64,000 bases of DNA, taken from Myxococcota bacterium (lineage in GTDB: Bacteria; Myxococcota_A; Bradymonadia; UBA7976; UBA1532). The stretch covers positions 310,001 to 374,000 of the forward strand of contig CAUJDF010000039.1 of assembly GCA_963169045.1 (NCBI GenBank). Direction: 5' to 3'. Shown in pieces: positions 55,620 to 64,000 of this stretch. Every line of letters begins with the position of its first letter. The first letter of the stretch is position 1. Under the pieces are notes generated by a model. That model had not been told where the DNA came from and did not search any database. It saw nothing but the letters and a program-made list of their open reading frames with translations. The position numbers were made by a program, and so were the translations under genes.

Positions 55620-56737
55620 GAGCGCCCCCCGAGCTCGTCGTACAAGCGCTCGTAGGCGTCGACCATGCCCTGGAACGTGAACCGTGCCGCGACCCGGGCG
55701 CGCCCGGCGTCGCCCATCCGCCGTGCCCGGGCGGGATCGGCGAGGAGGGCGGCGAGGGCGTCCGCGAACGCGCCGGCGTCGCCCGAAGGCACCAGGAGGC
55801 CCGTCTCGTCGTCGACGACGATCTCCGGATTGCCGCCCACCCGCGTGGCGACGACGGGGCGGCCGGCGTACATCGCTTCGAGCAGCGTCACTGAGGTGCC
55901 CTCCGTCAGGCTCGAGACGGCGTACACGTCGAAGGCGCCCACGAGCGCCGGCACGTCGTCGCGAAAGCCGAGCAACCGCACGGTGTCGCCGAGGCCGAGC
56001 GCGTCGCGGCGCGCCTGGATGGCGGCCCGCGCCGGGCCATCGCCGGCCACGAGCAGCACGAGGTCGGGGTGCCGCGACCGCAGACGCGCGACCGCCTCGA
56101 GGAGCAGCGGGACGTTCTTCTCCGGGCTGAGGCGCGCGCAGAGCCCGACGACGGTCGCGTCGTGCGCGACCCCCAGTGACGCTCGCACGGCGTCGCGCCC
56201 GGGCAGGTCCTCGAACCGCCTTACGTCCACGCCGTTGTAGACGACGGCGACACGCTCCGACGGGAAGCCCTCGTTGTCCACGAGCGCCCGACGCGTGAAC
56301 TCGCTCACCGCCACGGCGGCGCCGTTCAGGCGCCAGAGCGCCTGATTCACGAGGACGCGCCTGGGCTTGCGCACGTCGGGGTGGTGCCGGCCGTGCTCGG
56401 TGAAGAGGCATCGGGCGCGACCCGACAGCCGCGCGCCGAGGACGCCATAGAAGAACGGCGTGTACTGGTGCGCGTGCACGACGCGGGCGCCGGTCGATCG
56501 CACGAGCTGCGCGAGGCGGGCGACCACGTCGGGGCGCACGCCCGGCTTGCGGCCGAGGACGTGCACGGGCACTCCGGCTGCCTGCAGGCGCGGCGCGAGC
56601 GCACCCGCCTCGTCGAGGCAGGCCACCGCGGTGGGATAGCGCGTGCGGTCGACGGCCCTCGCCAGATCGAAGACCAGCTTCTCGGCGCCGCCGACGTTGA
56701 GCGTCAGGACGACGTGCAACACGGGGATCGCGTCCAT
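55616..56737 (-). CDS. GT4-family glycosyltransferase (second)
   Basis: A 373-aa GT-B enzyme: VLHVVLTLNVGGAEKLVFDLARAVD, VVHAHQYTPFFYGVLGARLS, AVAVSEFTRRALVDNEG, VVYNGVDVRRFEDLPG, LCARLSPEKNVPLLLEAVARL and EGTSVTLLEAMYAGRPVVATRVGGNPEIV (EX7E). It probably extends the EPS or O-glycan chain. The ATG at 56737 shares one base with the stop of the upstream ligase gene, and its own stop overlaps the outer-membrane protein start. Confidence 0.92.
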   Translation of the reverse strand: MDAIPVLHVVLTLNVGGAEKLVFDLARAVDRTRYPTAVACLDEAGALAPRLQAAGVPVHVLGRKPGVRPDVVARLAQLVRSTGARVVHAHQYTPFFYGVLGARLSGRARCLFTEHGRHHPDVRKPRRVLVNQALWRLNGAAVAVSEFTRRALVDNEGFPSERVAVVYNGVDVRRFEDLPGRDAVRASLGVAHDATVVGLCARLSPEKNVPLLLEAVARLRSRHPDLVLLVAGDGPARAAIQARRDALGLGDTVRLLGFRDDVPALVGAFDVYAVSSLTEGTSVTLLEAMYAGRPVVATRVGGNPEIVVDDETGLLVPSGDAGAFADALAALLADPARARRMGDAGRARVAARFTFQGMVDAYERLYDELGGRS

Positions 56738-58227
56738 CAGCTCCCTGCTCCGGCGGACCAGCGCGGTCGCGGCCGATGGACGGCCGAGAGCTCGGTCGTC
56801 GCCTGCTGCTTCGGCGCGCGCTTCACCCCGGACGACAGCCCGGCCTCGGCGCGCAGGTGGCGGCACCACGCCGTGAGGCACGCGGTCACCAGGCCGAGCA
56901 CGTACAGACCCTCGAAGTCCTCCATGCTGAGGAAGAAGCCCGTGACGAGGTAGGGGATCAGCGTCCCTTCGATGCAGTATGCGAGCAACAGGGCGTGCCG
57001 GAACCGCGCCTCGTCCAGCTTGCCGATGTCCTTCAGCTCGACCAGCCAGCGCCGCACACGCCGCGAGTCGACCGGGATGCTCACCACGAACCACAGCAGG
57101 ATGAGCACGCCGAGCACACCCGTCTCGCCGCCTCGCTGGATCCACATGTTGTGGGCCTGACGCGCCTGGAATGCCTCGTAATCGAAGTCGGCGCGGATCT
57201 GCCAGACCCCCTCCTTCAAGATCCAGGTCGGCTGATAGTCCGAGTAGTCGTAGAAGACCTCGAGGAAGTTCTCGAGGCCCACACCGAACAGCGGATTGCC
57301 CCACATGATGCGCCAGCCCGTGCGCCAGGTGTTCAGGCGGCTGAGCGCGGAGGCATCCTGCTCGTAGTCGCTGATCGTGCCGTACCGTGCCATCAGGCTG
57401 TCGCTGGTGAAGAACAGCAGGGCAACCGCCAGGCCTACGGTCACCCCCACGAACATCAACTTTCTGCGCTTGCTGCGCCAGGCGATGTACAGGAAGGCGA
57501 TCGCGGCGCCCAAGAGACCACCGCGCGACTCCGTCAGGAGGATCGCGTGCAACAGGAACGGCATGGTTCCGAGCCATACCATCCGCATCCACCAGCGTTT
57601 CGTCAGGAACGCCAGGTACCAGCAGATGATGATGGACATCGACAGAAACATGCAGAAGTCGTTGCGATCCGCAAAGATGCCGCCGCCCAGACCGATGGCA
57701 GGTCCAGGCCCCGTGATGGGATACGTCTTCAGCACGAAATAGTGGTAGTTTGCCCATCCACCGAGAAAGGCACCGGCCGTCCCCACCGTCGTGAGAATCC
57801 GGTGCACCCAGTTCTCTGACTGTAGCGCCTTGCTCCCAATCACAATGACCAGGAACATCTTCAGATAGATGTCGAACTTGCGCCAGAGGGCGGCGCTGTC
57901 GACGGGGCGCTCGTGGCCGAAGACCGGCGCCAGCGCCGACTCGAGGAGCACGGCGGACAGGTAGAAGTGGCCGAGCATCACCAGCAGGATGATCGGCTGG
58001 ATGGCGCGCTCGCGCGGGTAGCCCTTGCGGAACCACCACAGCACCGAGCCGACGAGCGCGGCCGCCGCGAGCGGCATCGCCAGCGGCACGCCGTAGAGGT
58101 TGAGCGAGAGCTCGTTGGGGCGGAGGAACGCCCCGAGGTAGTAGCCGACGAAGGCCCAGCCGGGGTGGGCGACGATCGCCAAGCCGCAGAACAGCGCAAC
58201 CAGCGCGTAGGCGACGAGGACCGTCAA
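56737..58227 (-). CDS. O-antigen ligase/polymerase-like membrane protein (exosortase-associated type)
   Basis: The 496-aa protein has about ten to twelve transmembrane helices. Typical of the Wzy/WaaL superfamily are LLTESRGGLLGAAIAFLYIA, the large periplasmic loop with NTWRTGWRIMWGNPLFGVGLENF, and ARQAHNMWIQRGGETGVLGVLILLWF. The N-terminal region matches the exosortase-A-associated O-glycosylation ligase class. The only start available is a TTG at 58227, with no strong ribosome site. It is first in the operon with the glycosyltransferase and outer-membrane protein genes. Likely role: polymerising or ligating the EPS chain. Confidence 0.87.
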   Translation of the reverse strand: MTVLVAYALVALFCGLAIVAHPGWAFVGYYLGAFLRPNELSLNLYGVPLAMPLAAAALVGSVLWWFRKGYPRERAIQPIILLVMLGHFYLSAVLLESALAPVFGHERPVDSAALWRKFDIYLKMFLVIVIGSKALQSENWVHRILTTVGTAGAFLGGWANYHYFVLKTYPITGPGPAIGLGGGIFADRNDFCMFLSMSIIICWYLAFLTKRWWMRMVWLGTMPFLLHAILLTESRGGLLGAAIAFLYIAWRSKRRKLMFVGVTVGLAVALLFFTSDSLMARYGTISDYEQDASALSRLNTWRTGWRIMWGNPLFGVGLENFLEVFYDYSDYQPTWILKEGVWQIRADFDYEAFQARQAHNMWIQRGGETGVLGVLILLWFVVSIPVDSRRVRRWLVELKDIGKLDEARFRHALLLAYCIEGTLIPYLVTGFFLSMEDFEGLYVLGLVTACLTAWCRHLRAEAGLSSGVKRAPKQQATTELSAVHRPRPRWSAGAGS

Positions 58228-58317
58228 TGGTGAACCGGAGGGCCGAACATCGCAAGACCGATGCGCGGAGCCTGAAGCGGGCTGCGGGCGTCCTTCGGCG
58301 ACCGTCGCCGAAGCGCC

Positions 58318-59373
58318 TCAGCGCGCGGTGGCCGCGCGGAACTCCTCGAGGAGCGTTCGCTGGGCATCGGTCAGCTGCCGGGGGATCTTGACCCCCACCT
58401 GAAGCAGCAGATCGCCGCGCCCGCCGCCATCCAGCCGCGGCATGCCCTGGCCGGCCACCCGGACGGTGGCGCCGGGCTGCGTGCCGGGCTTGATCTCGAC
58501 GGGGATGGAGCCCTCGAGCGTCTCGAACGTGATCGTGTCGCCCAGGCACGCCTGGACCATGTCGACGCCGATCTCGCTGACGAGGTCGGCCGCGTGGCGC
58601 TCGAAGCGCGGGTGCTCCTCGACGTGGATGACGACGTACAGGTCACCCGGCTGGCCGCCGGCGGGCGCGGTCTCGCCCTGACCCTGCACGCGCAGCTTCA
58701 TGCCCTCGTCGATCCCGGGCGGGATGTTGATCTTGACCTCGCCCTTCACGGTCTTGTGCCCGCTGCCGCTACAGGTCTCGCACGGCTTCGCGATGGTCGT
58801 GCCCTGACCGCGGCAGCGCGGGCACGTGGTCGCCATGGTGATGAAGCCGCGGTTGACCGAGACCTGGCCGTGGCCCGCGCAGGTGGCGCAGCGCTGCGGC
58901 GCGGTGCCCTCGGCGGCGCCGCTGCCCTTGCACGTCTCGCACGGATGGTCGCGCGGGATCTCCAGCGTGCGCTGGCAGCCCGTGAGGCAGTCCTTCAGCG
59001 AGATGGCGAGGTCGTAACGGAAGTCGGCGCCACGCGGCGCGCGGGTGCGTCCTCCCCGGCGTCCGAACCCGAAGAAGTCGCCGAAGATGTCGCCGAGGTG
59101 ACTGAAGATGTCTTCGACGTTCGACTCGCCGAAGCCGCCGTAGCCCTGCCGGCGCAGGCCCTCCAATCCGTACTGGTCGTAGAGGCGGCGCTTCTGCGGG
59201 TCGGAGAGAACCTCGTATGCCTCGCTGACCTGCTTGAACCTCTCTTCGGCCTGCGCGTCCCCCGGATTGCGGTCCGGGTGGTATTGCATGGCGAGCTTGC
59301 GGTAGGCGGACTTGAGCTCCTGGGCATCCGCGCCGCGTCCGACGCCGAGCAACTCGTACAAATCGGCCGACAT
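58318..59373 (-). CDS. dnaJ: Chaperone protein DnaJ (type I Hsp40)
   Basis: The 351-aa protein has the J-domain ([33 protein letters not shown] with HPD), a G/F region ([27 protein letters not shown]), four zinc-finger CxxCxGxG-type motifs ([32 protein letters not shown]) and the two C-terminal beta domains. It stimulates DnaK ATPase in protein folding. It is 68 bases downstream of nuoH. dnaK and grpE are not nearby. Confidence 0.97.
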   Translation of the reverse strand: MSADLYELLGVGRGADAQELKSAYRKLAMQYHPDRNPGDAQAEERFKQVSEAYEVLSDPQKRRLYDQYGLEGLRRQGYGGFGESNVEDIFSHLGDIFGDFFGFGRRGGRTRAPRGADFRYDLAISLKDCLTGCQRTLEIPRDHPCETCKGSGAAEGTAPQRCATCAGHGQVSVNRGFITMATTCPRCRGQGTTIAKPCETCSGSGHKTVKGEVKINIPPGIDEGMKLRVQGQGETAPAGGQPGDLYVVIHVEEHPRFERHAADLVSEIGVDMVQACLGDTITFETLEGSIPVEIKPGTQPGATVRVAGQGMPRLDGGGRGDLLLQVGVKIPRQLTDAQRTLLEEFRAATAR

Positions 59374-59395
59374 GGGCCTCCACTCAGCGGAATCT

Positions 59396-59417
59396 GCCCG
59401 AGCGTAAGCACTCGGGC
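59396..59417. terminator. Hairpin between nuoH and dnaJ
   Basis: GCCCGAG and CTCGGGC form a 7-bp stem around an 8-base loop in the 68-base gap. There is no T-tract. It might end the nuo transcript or separate dnaJ expression from it. Confidence 0.3.
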
Positions 59418-59441
59418 CAGGGTGTCAAGCAGAGGGGCGGC

Positions 59442-60587
59442 TCAGTTCAGCCAGAGGATCACGATGGCGGTGACCACGAGGTTGGCAAGCGAGAGCGGCA
59501 GCATGACCTTCCAGCCGAGGCGCATGAGCTGGTCGTAGCGGAAGCGGGGCAGCGTCCAGCGCAGCGCCAACTGCAGCCAGCACAGGAAGATGGCCTTCGC
59601 GCAGAAGGCGCCCACCTGGAGGATCTTCACGAGCGTGTAGGGCAGCGACCAGGCCAGCTCGCCCGTGAAGGGGTTGTGGAAGCCGTCGCTGTAGAGATAG
59701 GGGATCTGCCAGCCGCCGAGGAACAGCGTCGTGACCAGCATCGCGACGAGCACGGACGCCACGTACTCCGATAGGGTGAACAGCGCGAACTTCATGGCGC
59801 TGTACTCGACGAAGTAACCGGCGGCGAGCTCGGATTCGGCCTCGGGGATGTCGAACGGCGGCCGCTTCGTCTCGGCGACGGCGGCGGTGAAGAAGAGCAC
59901 GCAGGCCAGCGGCTGGATGACGATGCCCCACTTCGGGATGAAGCCGAACAGCAGCTCGCCCTGCTCACGCACCATGTCGTTCAGATCGATGCTCTGGTAG
60001 ACCATGAGCAGCCCCAGCAGGGTCAGACCCATCGTCACTTCGTACGAGAGCATCTGGGCGGACACGCGCACGCCGCCGATCAGCGAGAACTTGTTGTTGC
60101 TGGCCCAGCCGCCGATCGAAGAGCCGTAGACGCCGAGGGACACGATGGCGAAGACGTAGAGCAGGCCCACATTCAGCGCGCTGATACGGAAGTAGTCCCG
60201 CGTCTCGCCCGACACGCACGTCTCGACCAGCGTGTTCGGGTCGACGCTCACCTGGCCGCCCACGCACCACGTGTCGCCGACCGGGATGACGGCGAAGGCC
60301 AGCAGCGCCGGCACGAACGCGAGGAACGGCGCGATGCGGAAGAGCCCCTGGTTGGCAGCGCGGGGCGCGAAGTCCTCTTTGAACAGCGTCTTGAGGGCGT
60401 CGGCGAGGATGTGGATGAGGCCCGCCGCCCGGATGGGGCCCAGGTTCGCGCGGTTCGGACCGACGCGGTCCTGGATGAGGGCGGACTGCTTGCGGTCGGC
60501 CCATGTCATGAGCGTCGCCACGACCATCACGAAGACCAGGATGATCCCGACGATCTTGGCGAGCGTGATCAGCACGATCTCGAGCAT
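59442..60587 (-). CDS. nuoH: NADH-quinone oxidoreductase subunit H
   Basis: A 381-aa membrane protein with eight or more helices. Diagnostic motifs are DRVGPNRANLGPIRAAGLIHILADALKTLFKED, SNNKFSLIGGVRVSAQMLSYE and AETKRPPFDIPEAESELAAGYFVEYS. It forms the quinone chamber of respiratory complex I and connects it to the proton-pumping arm. The sequence has an insertion of about 35 residues (GDTWCVGGQVSVDPNTLVE) between helices, longer than in E. coli. It follows nuoG after 12 bases. Confidence 0.97.
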   Translation of the reverse strand: MLEIVLITLAKIVGIILVFVMVVATLMTWADRKQSALIQDRVGPNRANLGPIRAAGLIHILADALKTLFKEDFAPRAANQGLFRIAPFLAFVPALLAFAVIPVGDTWCVGGQVSVDPNTLVETCVSGETRDYFRISALNVGLLYVFAIVSLGVYGSSIGGWASNNKFSLIGGVRVSAQMLSYEVTMGLTLLGLLMVYQSIDLNDMVREQGELLFGFIPKWGIVIQPLACVLFFTAAVAETKRPPFDIPEAESELAAGYFVEYSAMKFALFTLSEYVASVLVAMLVTTLFLGGWQIPYLYSDGFHNPFTGELAWSLPYTLVKILQVGAFCAKAIFLCWLQLALRWTLPRFRYDQLMRLGWKVMLPLSLANLVVTAIVILWLN

Positions 60588-60599
60588 GTCTCTCGGGCC

Positions 60600-62201
60600 T
60601 CAGGGGTTCGCGGGCGCAGCGGCCTGCGCGGTGGAGGCGGTGGGGGTCGTCGTCTCGGGACCGCCGCTGCCGAGGGGACGGCCGGTCGCGCCGAGGTTCA
60701 CGTGCGTCATGCCGGCGAAGGCGGCGACGTCGCGGGCGAGCGCCTTGAAGGCGCCGCCGTCGCTCGACAGGCCGAGGTCGTGGCCCAAGGCCTTCGCCAG
60801 GCGGGCGACGACGCTCCAGCCGGCCAGCGCCTCGCCGAGCCCGGGGATGCCGCCCTGGAACCGCTGCACGTGCCCTTCGAAGTTCACGAAGGTGCCGTCG
60901 TGCTCGGCGTGCGACTGCAGCGGCAGCACCACCTGCGCCGCCTCGACGATCGGCTCGACGTGGGATACGGCCGCGGCCACGAAGCGCGCTCCGGAGACCG
61001 CCTTGACGGGCAGCCCCTCGCCGAGCGCCACCACGTGCGTCACGCGCCCGGCCTTCACCTCCGCGGCCAGCGCGTCGGCTCCCGGCAGCTCGCCGAGGAT
61101 CTCGGTCAGCCCGCGTCGGTTCGGGTTCTTGTCGTTGCGGAGCAGGATGTCGTCCTGGTCGTGCCCGTCCGGCCGACCCGTCGCAAAGGCGCGCAGCTTC
61201 GGAAGCGCCGCCCTCAGTTGGCGCACCGCATAGAGCGCCTCGCAGTCGAGCGTCGCGCTGACGACGACCGCGATCTTGTCGGGGGCGGCCGCGCCGAGCG
61301 CGCCCTGCGCCGCGGCGATCGCCTCGGCCCACGTCGCGCGCGCCGGCTTGTCGCCCTGGCGCACCACTGGCGCCAGGACGCGGTTGTCGTGCAGGCCCTT
61401 GTAGCTCATGCGGCCGAAGTCGCACATCCACCAGTCGTTGACCTGGCGGTTCTCGCGCGGCCGGTAGCGCATGACCTCGCCGTTGTGGTGGTCGAGGTGC
61501 ACGCTGCAGCCGCGCGCGCACTGGTCGCACACGCTCTCGACCGTCTTCATGAACCAGACGCGGCACTTGAACCGGAAGTCCTGGCTCGTCAGCGCGCCCA
61601 CCGGGCAGATGTCCACGATGTTCATCTGGTAGGGGTTGCTGAGCGGCTGGTCGTTGAAGAGCGAGATCTCCGAGTGCTCCCCGCGGTACGCCACGCCGAT
61701 CTCGCTCTTGCCGACGATCTCGTCGGTGAAGCGGACGCAGCGGGTGCACACGATGCAGCGCTCGCCGTCGAACATGATCTTGTCGGACAGCGGCTTCGCC
61801 TTGGGCTTGTGGACCTTCGGCGTGGCCAGGCGGCTCTTCTGCAGCGAATAGTCGAAGTAGTTGTCCTGCAGCTCGCACTCGCCGGACTGATCGCAGATCG
61901 GGCAGTCGATCGGGTGGTTGAGCAGGATGAACTCGAGGATGGCGCGGCGCATCTCGCGCACGTGCTCCGACTCGGTCGTGTACTCGACGTCGGGCGCGGC
62001 GTCGATGTAGCAGGACGGGATCGGCTTCGGGCTGTTCGACGCGTCGACCAGGCACATGCGGCAGTTCGCCGGCTTCGACAGGCCCGGGTGGTAGCAGAAG
62101 TGCGGCACGTCGAAGCCCGCCTTGCGCGTGGCCTCGAGGACGGTCGTGCCCTTCGGCACCGTGACCGCCTTGCCGTTGACCTTGCAGGTGATGTCGGTCA
62201 C
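60600..62201 (-). CDS. nuoG: NADH-quinone oxidoreductase subunit G, short form
   Basis: The 533-aa product (GTG at 62201) has the N-terminal 2Fe-2S site (CYHPGLSKPANCRMCLV), the HxxxC-type cluster region (HPIDCPICDQSGECELQ), a 4Fe-4S site (CIVCTRCVRFTDEI...CPVGAL) and a further CDQCARGC motif. The C-terminal part resembles the molybdopterin-oxidoreductase fold but is much reduced compared with the ~900-residue E. coli protein. It ends in an Ala/Pro/Thr tail. It carries electrons along complex I's peripheral arm. It overlaps nuoD by GTGA. Confidence 0.93.
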   Translation of the reverse strand: MTDITCKVNGKAVTVPKGTTVLEATRKAGFDVPHFCYHPGLSKPANCRMCLVDASNSPKPIPSCYIDAAPDVEYTTESEHVREMRRAILEFILLNHPIDCPICDQSGECELQDNYFDYSLQKSRLATPKVHKPKAKPLSDKIMFDGERCIVCTRCVRFTDEIVGKSEIGVAYRGEHSEISLFNDQPLSNPYQMNIVDICPVGALTSQDFRFKCRVWFMKTVESVCDQCARGCSVHLDHHNGEVMRYRPRENRQVNDWWMCDFGRMSYKGLHDNRVLAPVVRQGDKPARATWAEAIAAAQGALGAAAPDKIAVVVSATLDCEALYAVRQLRAALPKLRAFATGRPDGHDQDDILLRNDKNPNRRGLTEILGELPGADALAAEVKAGRVTHVVALGEGLPVKAVSGARFVAAAVSHVEPIVEAAQVVLPLQSHAEHDGTFVNFEGHVQRFQGGIPGLGEALAGWSVVARLAKALGHDLGLSSDGGAFKALARDVAAFAGMTHVNLGATGRPLGSGGPETTTPTASTAQAAAPANP

Positions 62202-63418
62202 CGGTCGCACTCCCCGCCGATCATGTTGACCGAGCCGAACGTCGGCACGATGTCGGCGATCTGGTAGCCCTCGAGCATCTCGTGGACGGCCTGCATGAAG
62301 TTCCAGCAGGGGGGGCGAACGCGGCACTTGTAGGGCTTGCCCTCGCCGACGCTCACCAGATAGAAGCCGAGCTCGCCGTTGCCGCCTTCGGTGTAGCTGT
62401 AGACCTCGCCGGGGGGCACCTGGATGCCCTCCATGATGATCTTGAAGTGCTGGATGGTGCCCTCGATCGAGCCGTAGACCTCGTCGCGGTCGGGCATCAC
62501 GATGCGCGGGTCGTCGACGTTGACCGGCCCGGGCTTCATCTGCTTGAAGCACTGGTCGATGATGCGCAGCGACTGCTTGAGCTCCTCCATGCGCACGAGG
62601 TACCGGTCGTAGTTGTCGCCGGTGGTGCCCACGGGCACGTCGAAGTCGGTGCGGTCGTAGAGCAGGTACGGATGCGACTTGCGCACGTCGTAGGCCACGC
62701 CCGAGGCGCGCGCGCAGGGACCGGTGAAGCCCCAGTCGATCGCGCGCTCGCGGGTCATCACGCCGGTGTCCTTCATGCGGTCGAGGAAGATGCGGTTGCG
62801 GTCAACGAGCAGCAGGATGTCGTCGACGAGCGACCGGATCTTCTTCTCGACCTTGCGGTACTTCGCCTCGAAGTCGGGGGGCAGGTCGTCCTTCAGGCCG
62901 CCGACGCGCACGTAGGTGTGCGTCAGGCGCGCGCCCGTGACCTCCTCGGTCAGGCGCCAGATCTCCTCGCGAGCCTCGATGGCGTAGAGGAAGGCGGTGA
63001 ACGCGCCGAGCTCCATGAGGCTCGCGCCCACGCAGGTGAGGTGGTCGCCGACGCGGCTCGTCTCGGACATGATCATCCGGACGTACTTGCACCGCTCGGG
63101 CACGTCGATGCCGATGAGCTTCTCGACCGCCATCGCGTAGCCCACGTTGTTGCACAGCGGGCTGACGTAGTTCAGGCGATCGGTGTACGGGAAGACCTGC
63201 GTCCAGGTGGAGTTCTCACACGACTTCTCGAAGCCGCGGTGCAGGTAGCCGACCTCGACGTCGGCCTTCTGGACGATCTCACCGTCGAGACGCAGGCGCA
63301 TCTTGATGGTGCCGTGCATCGCGGGATGCGACGGGCCCATCTGCAGCGACATGGGCACGCTGCCCAGGTCGTCGGGCGTCCCGTCGTCGCGGACGGTTTC
63401 GATGAAGATCTCGCTCAT
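62198..63418 (-). CDS. nuoD: NADH-quinone oxidoreductase subunit D
   Basis: The 406-aa subunit (49-kDa homologue) has MGPSHPAMHGTIKMRLRLDGE, EVGYLHRGFEKSCEN, CNNVGYAMAVEKLIGIDVPER, TGPCARASGVAYDVRK and PPGEVYSYTEGGNGELGFYLVS. It lines the quinone site with NuoB. The ATG at 63418 overlaps the nuoC stop by ATGA, and the stop overlaps nuoG. Confidence 0.97.
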   Translation of the reverse strand: MSEIFIETVRDDGTPDDLGSVPMSLQMGPSHPAMHGTIKMRLRLDGEIVQKADVEVGYLHRGFEKSCENSTWTQVFPYTDRLNYVSPLCNNVGYAMAVEKLIGIDVPERCKYVRMIMSETSRVGDHLTCVGASLMELGAFTAFLYAIEAREEIWRLTEEVTGARLTHTYVRVGGLKDDLPPDFEAKYRKVEKKIRSLVDDILLLVDRNRIFLDRMKDTGVMTRERAIDWGFTGPCARASGVAYDVRKSHPYLLYDRTDFDVPVGTTGDNYDRYLVRMEELKQSLRIIDQCFKQMKPGPVNVDDPRIVMPDRDEVYGSIEGTIQHFKIIMEGIQVPPGEVYSYTEGGNGELGFYLVSVGEGKPYKCRVRPPCWNFMQAVHEMLEGYQIADIVPTFGSVNMIGGECDR

Positions 63419-63909
63419 TCCTGCTTCCCGTCGAGGAGGGCGGTGAGGGGCTGGCGCTTCGTGATGGGGTAGTCCTTGCGGAGGGGATGGCCTTCGAAGC
63501 CCTCCCACAGCAGGATGCGCGTGTGGTTCGGGTGACCCTCGAAGCGGATGCCGTAGAGATCCCAGGCCTCGCGCTCGTACCAGTCGAAGCCGGCCCAGAC
63601 GGCGCGGCTCGAGGGCACGACGGCGTCGTCCTCGTCGACGGGCACCTTGAGCCGGATGCGGTGGCCCTTGCCGAGCGAATAGAGGTGGTAGACCACCTCG
63701 AAGCGGGGCTCCTTCTTGCGCCACCAGTCGACCACCGTGAGGTCGACGGGCAGGTCGAAGTTCAGACCCGCGTCCTCTTTCAAGAAACGGAGCACCTCGA
63801 GCAGCTTGTCCCGCTTGAGGACGACCGTATCGTCGCCACGGAAGGCGTGCGTCTCGAGGATCTGGTCGGGGAACCGCTCGGTGAGGCGCTGGACGACGTA
63901 CTGGCTCAT
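63415..63909 (-). CDS. nuoC: NADH-quinone oxidoreductase subunit C
   Basis: A 164-aa 30-kDa subunit. Typical motifs are FDLPVDLTVVDW, RFEVVYHLYSLGKGHRIRLKVPVDED, AGFDWYEREAWDLYGIRFEGHPNHTRIL and EGHPLRKDYP. It is a structural part of the hydrophilic arm. It overlaps nuoB upstream and nuoD downstream by 4 bases each, so the subunits are translationally coupled. NuoC and NuoD are separate here, not fused as in E. coli. Confidence 0.97.
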   Translation of the reverse strand: MSQYVVQRLTERFPDQILETHAFRGDDTVVLKRDKLLEVLRFLKEDAGLNFDLPVDLTVVDWWRKKEPRFEVVYHLYSLGKGHRIRLKVPVDEDDAVVPSSRAVWAGFDWYEREAWDLYGIRFEGHPNHTRILLWEGFEGHPLRKDYPITKRQPLTALLDGKQE

Positions 63910-64000
63910 CCCACGCTCCGGCGATCCAGCTGGGCGTTCTGGATCTTCTCCTGCAAGAGCATGAGCGCGTCGAGCACGGCCTCGGGTCGCGGCGGGCACC
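63906..64000 (-). CDS. nuoB: NADH-quinone oxidoreductase subunit B, C-terminal end only
   Basis: The last 31 codons run in from the right edge and end in a TGA at 63906. They encode GCPPRPEAVLDALMLLQEKIQ, which is the conserved NuoB C-terminus (the CPP Cys binds cluster N2), followed by a short NAQLDRRSVG tail. The stop overlaps the nuoC start by ATGA. Confidence 0.9.
   Translation of the reverse strand, partial: CPPRPEAVLDALMLLQEKIQNAQLDRRSVG

Overview
The window is very GC-rich and gene-dense, with short intergenic gaps and many 4-base ATGA/GTGA stop-start overlaps. Several features point to a member of the Myxococcota: a lipoprotein with a MYXO-CTERM-like C-terminal tail, two large secreted proteins with MopE-type Cys/Asp repeats, many lipobox proteins, an IF-3 with a Pro/Ala-rich tail like that of Myxococcus Dsg, and a candidate myxobacterial-type LexA box. 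This lineage call comes from gene content only; there is no rRNA gene in the window.

Left part (1-11.5 kb): the start of a secreted protein, pyrD, a duplicated VanY-like peptidoglycan peptidase, a large STAND-type NTPase with helical repeats, and a convergent double-domain AAA+ ATPase. Next comes a compact three-gene operon of two bacterial-microcompartment pentamer proteins (EutN/CcmL) and a class II aldolase with a candidate encapsulation helix. No hexameric shell protein is present, so it looks like a satellite metabolosome locus. A secreted metallo-beta-lactamase/helix-hairpin-helix protein and a partner lipoprotein follow.

11.6-17.2 kb: an SOS mutagenesis cassette, imuA-imuB-dnaE2, with an unusual inverted hexanucleotide repeat before dnaE2 and a palindromic element after it. 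17.5-32.3 kb: mixed accessory and housekeeping genes, including an FG-GAP lipoprotein, infC, a DegT aminotransferase overlapping a small histidine kinase, a 994-aa MopE-repeat/beta-helix lipoprotein, an aldehyde dehydrogenase, a threonine dehydratase, a HEAT-repeat protein, a pirin, a DODA-type dioxygenase and a YHS-like lipoprotein.

32.4-37.2 kb: a 1446-aa SF1 helicase with a Vsr/REase-like C-terminus (likely defence) next to tRNA-Leu(UAA). 37.3-58.2 kb: an NrnA-like phosphoesterase, then a broad exopolysaccharide region. This holds two polysaccharide deacetylases, two GT4 glycosyltransferases, a hexapeptide acyltransferase, a FemAB-like GNAT protein, an AsnB-type amidotransferase, a RIFT-barrel/toroid enzyme, a glucan phosphorylase, CysC, a PilZ protein, an outer-membrane barrel and an O-antigen-ligase/polymerase. 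Many of these match the accessory set that accompanies exosortase-type EPS loci, but no exosortase is in the window.

58.3-64 kb (minus strand): dnaJ, preceded by an overlapping nuoB-C-D-G-H cluster (respiratory complex I) that lacks nuoE/nuoF and continues past the right edge.
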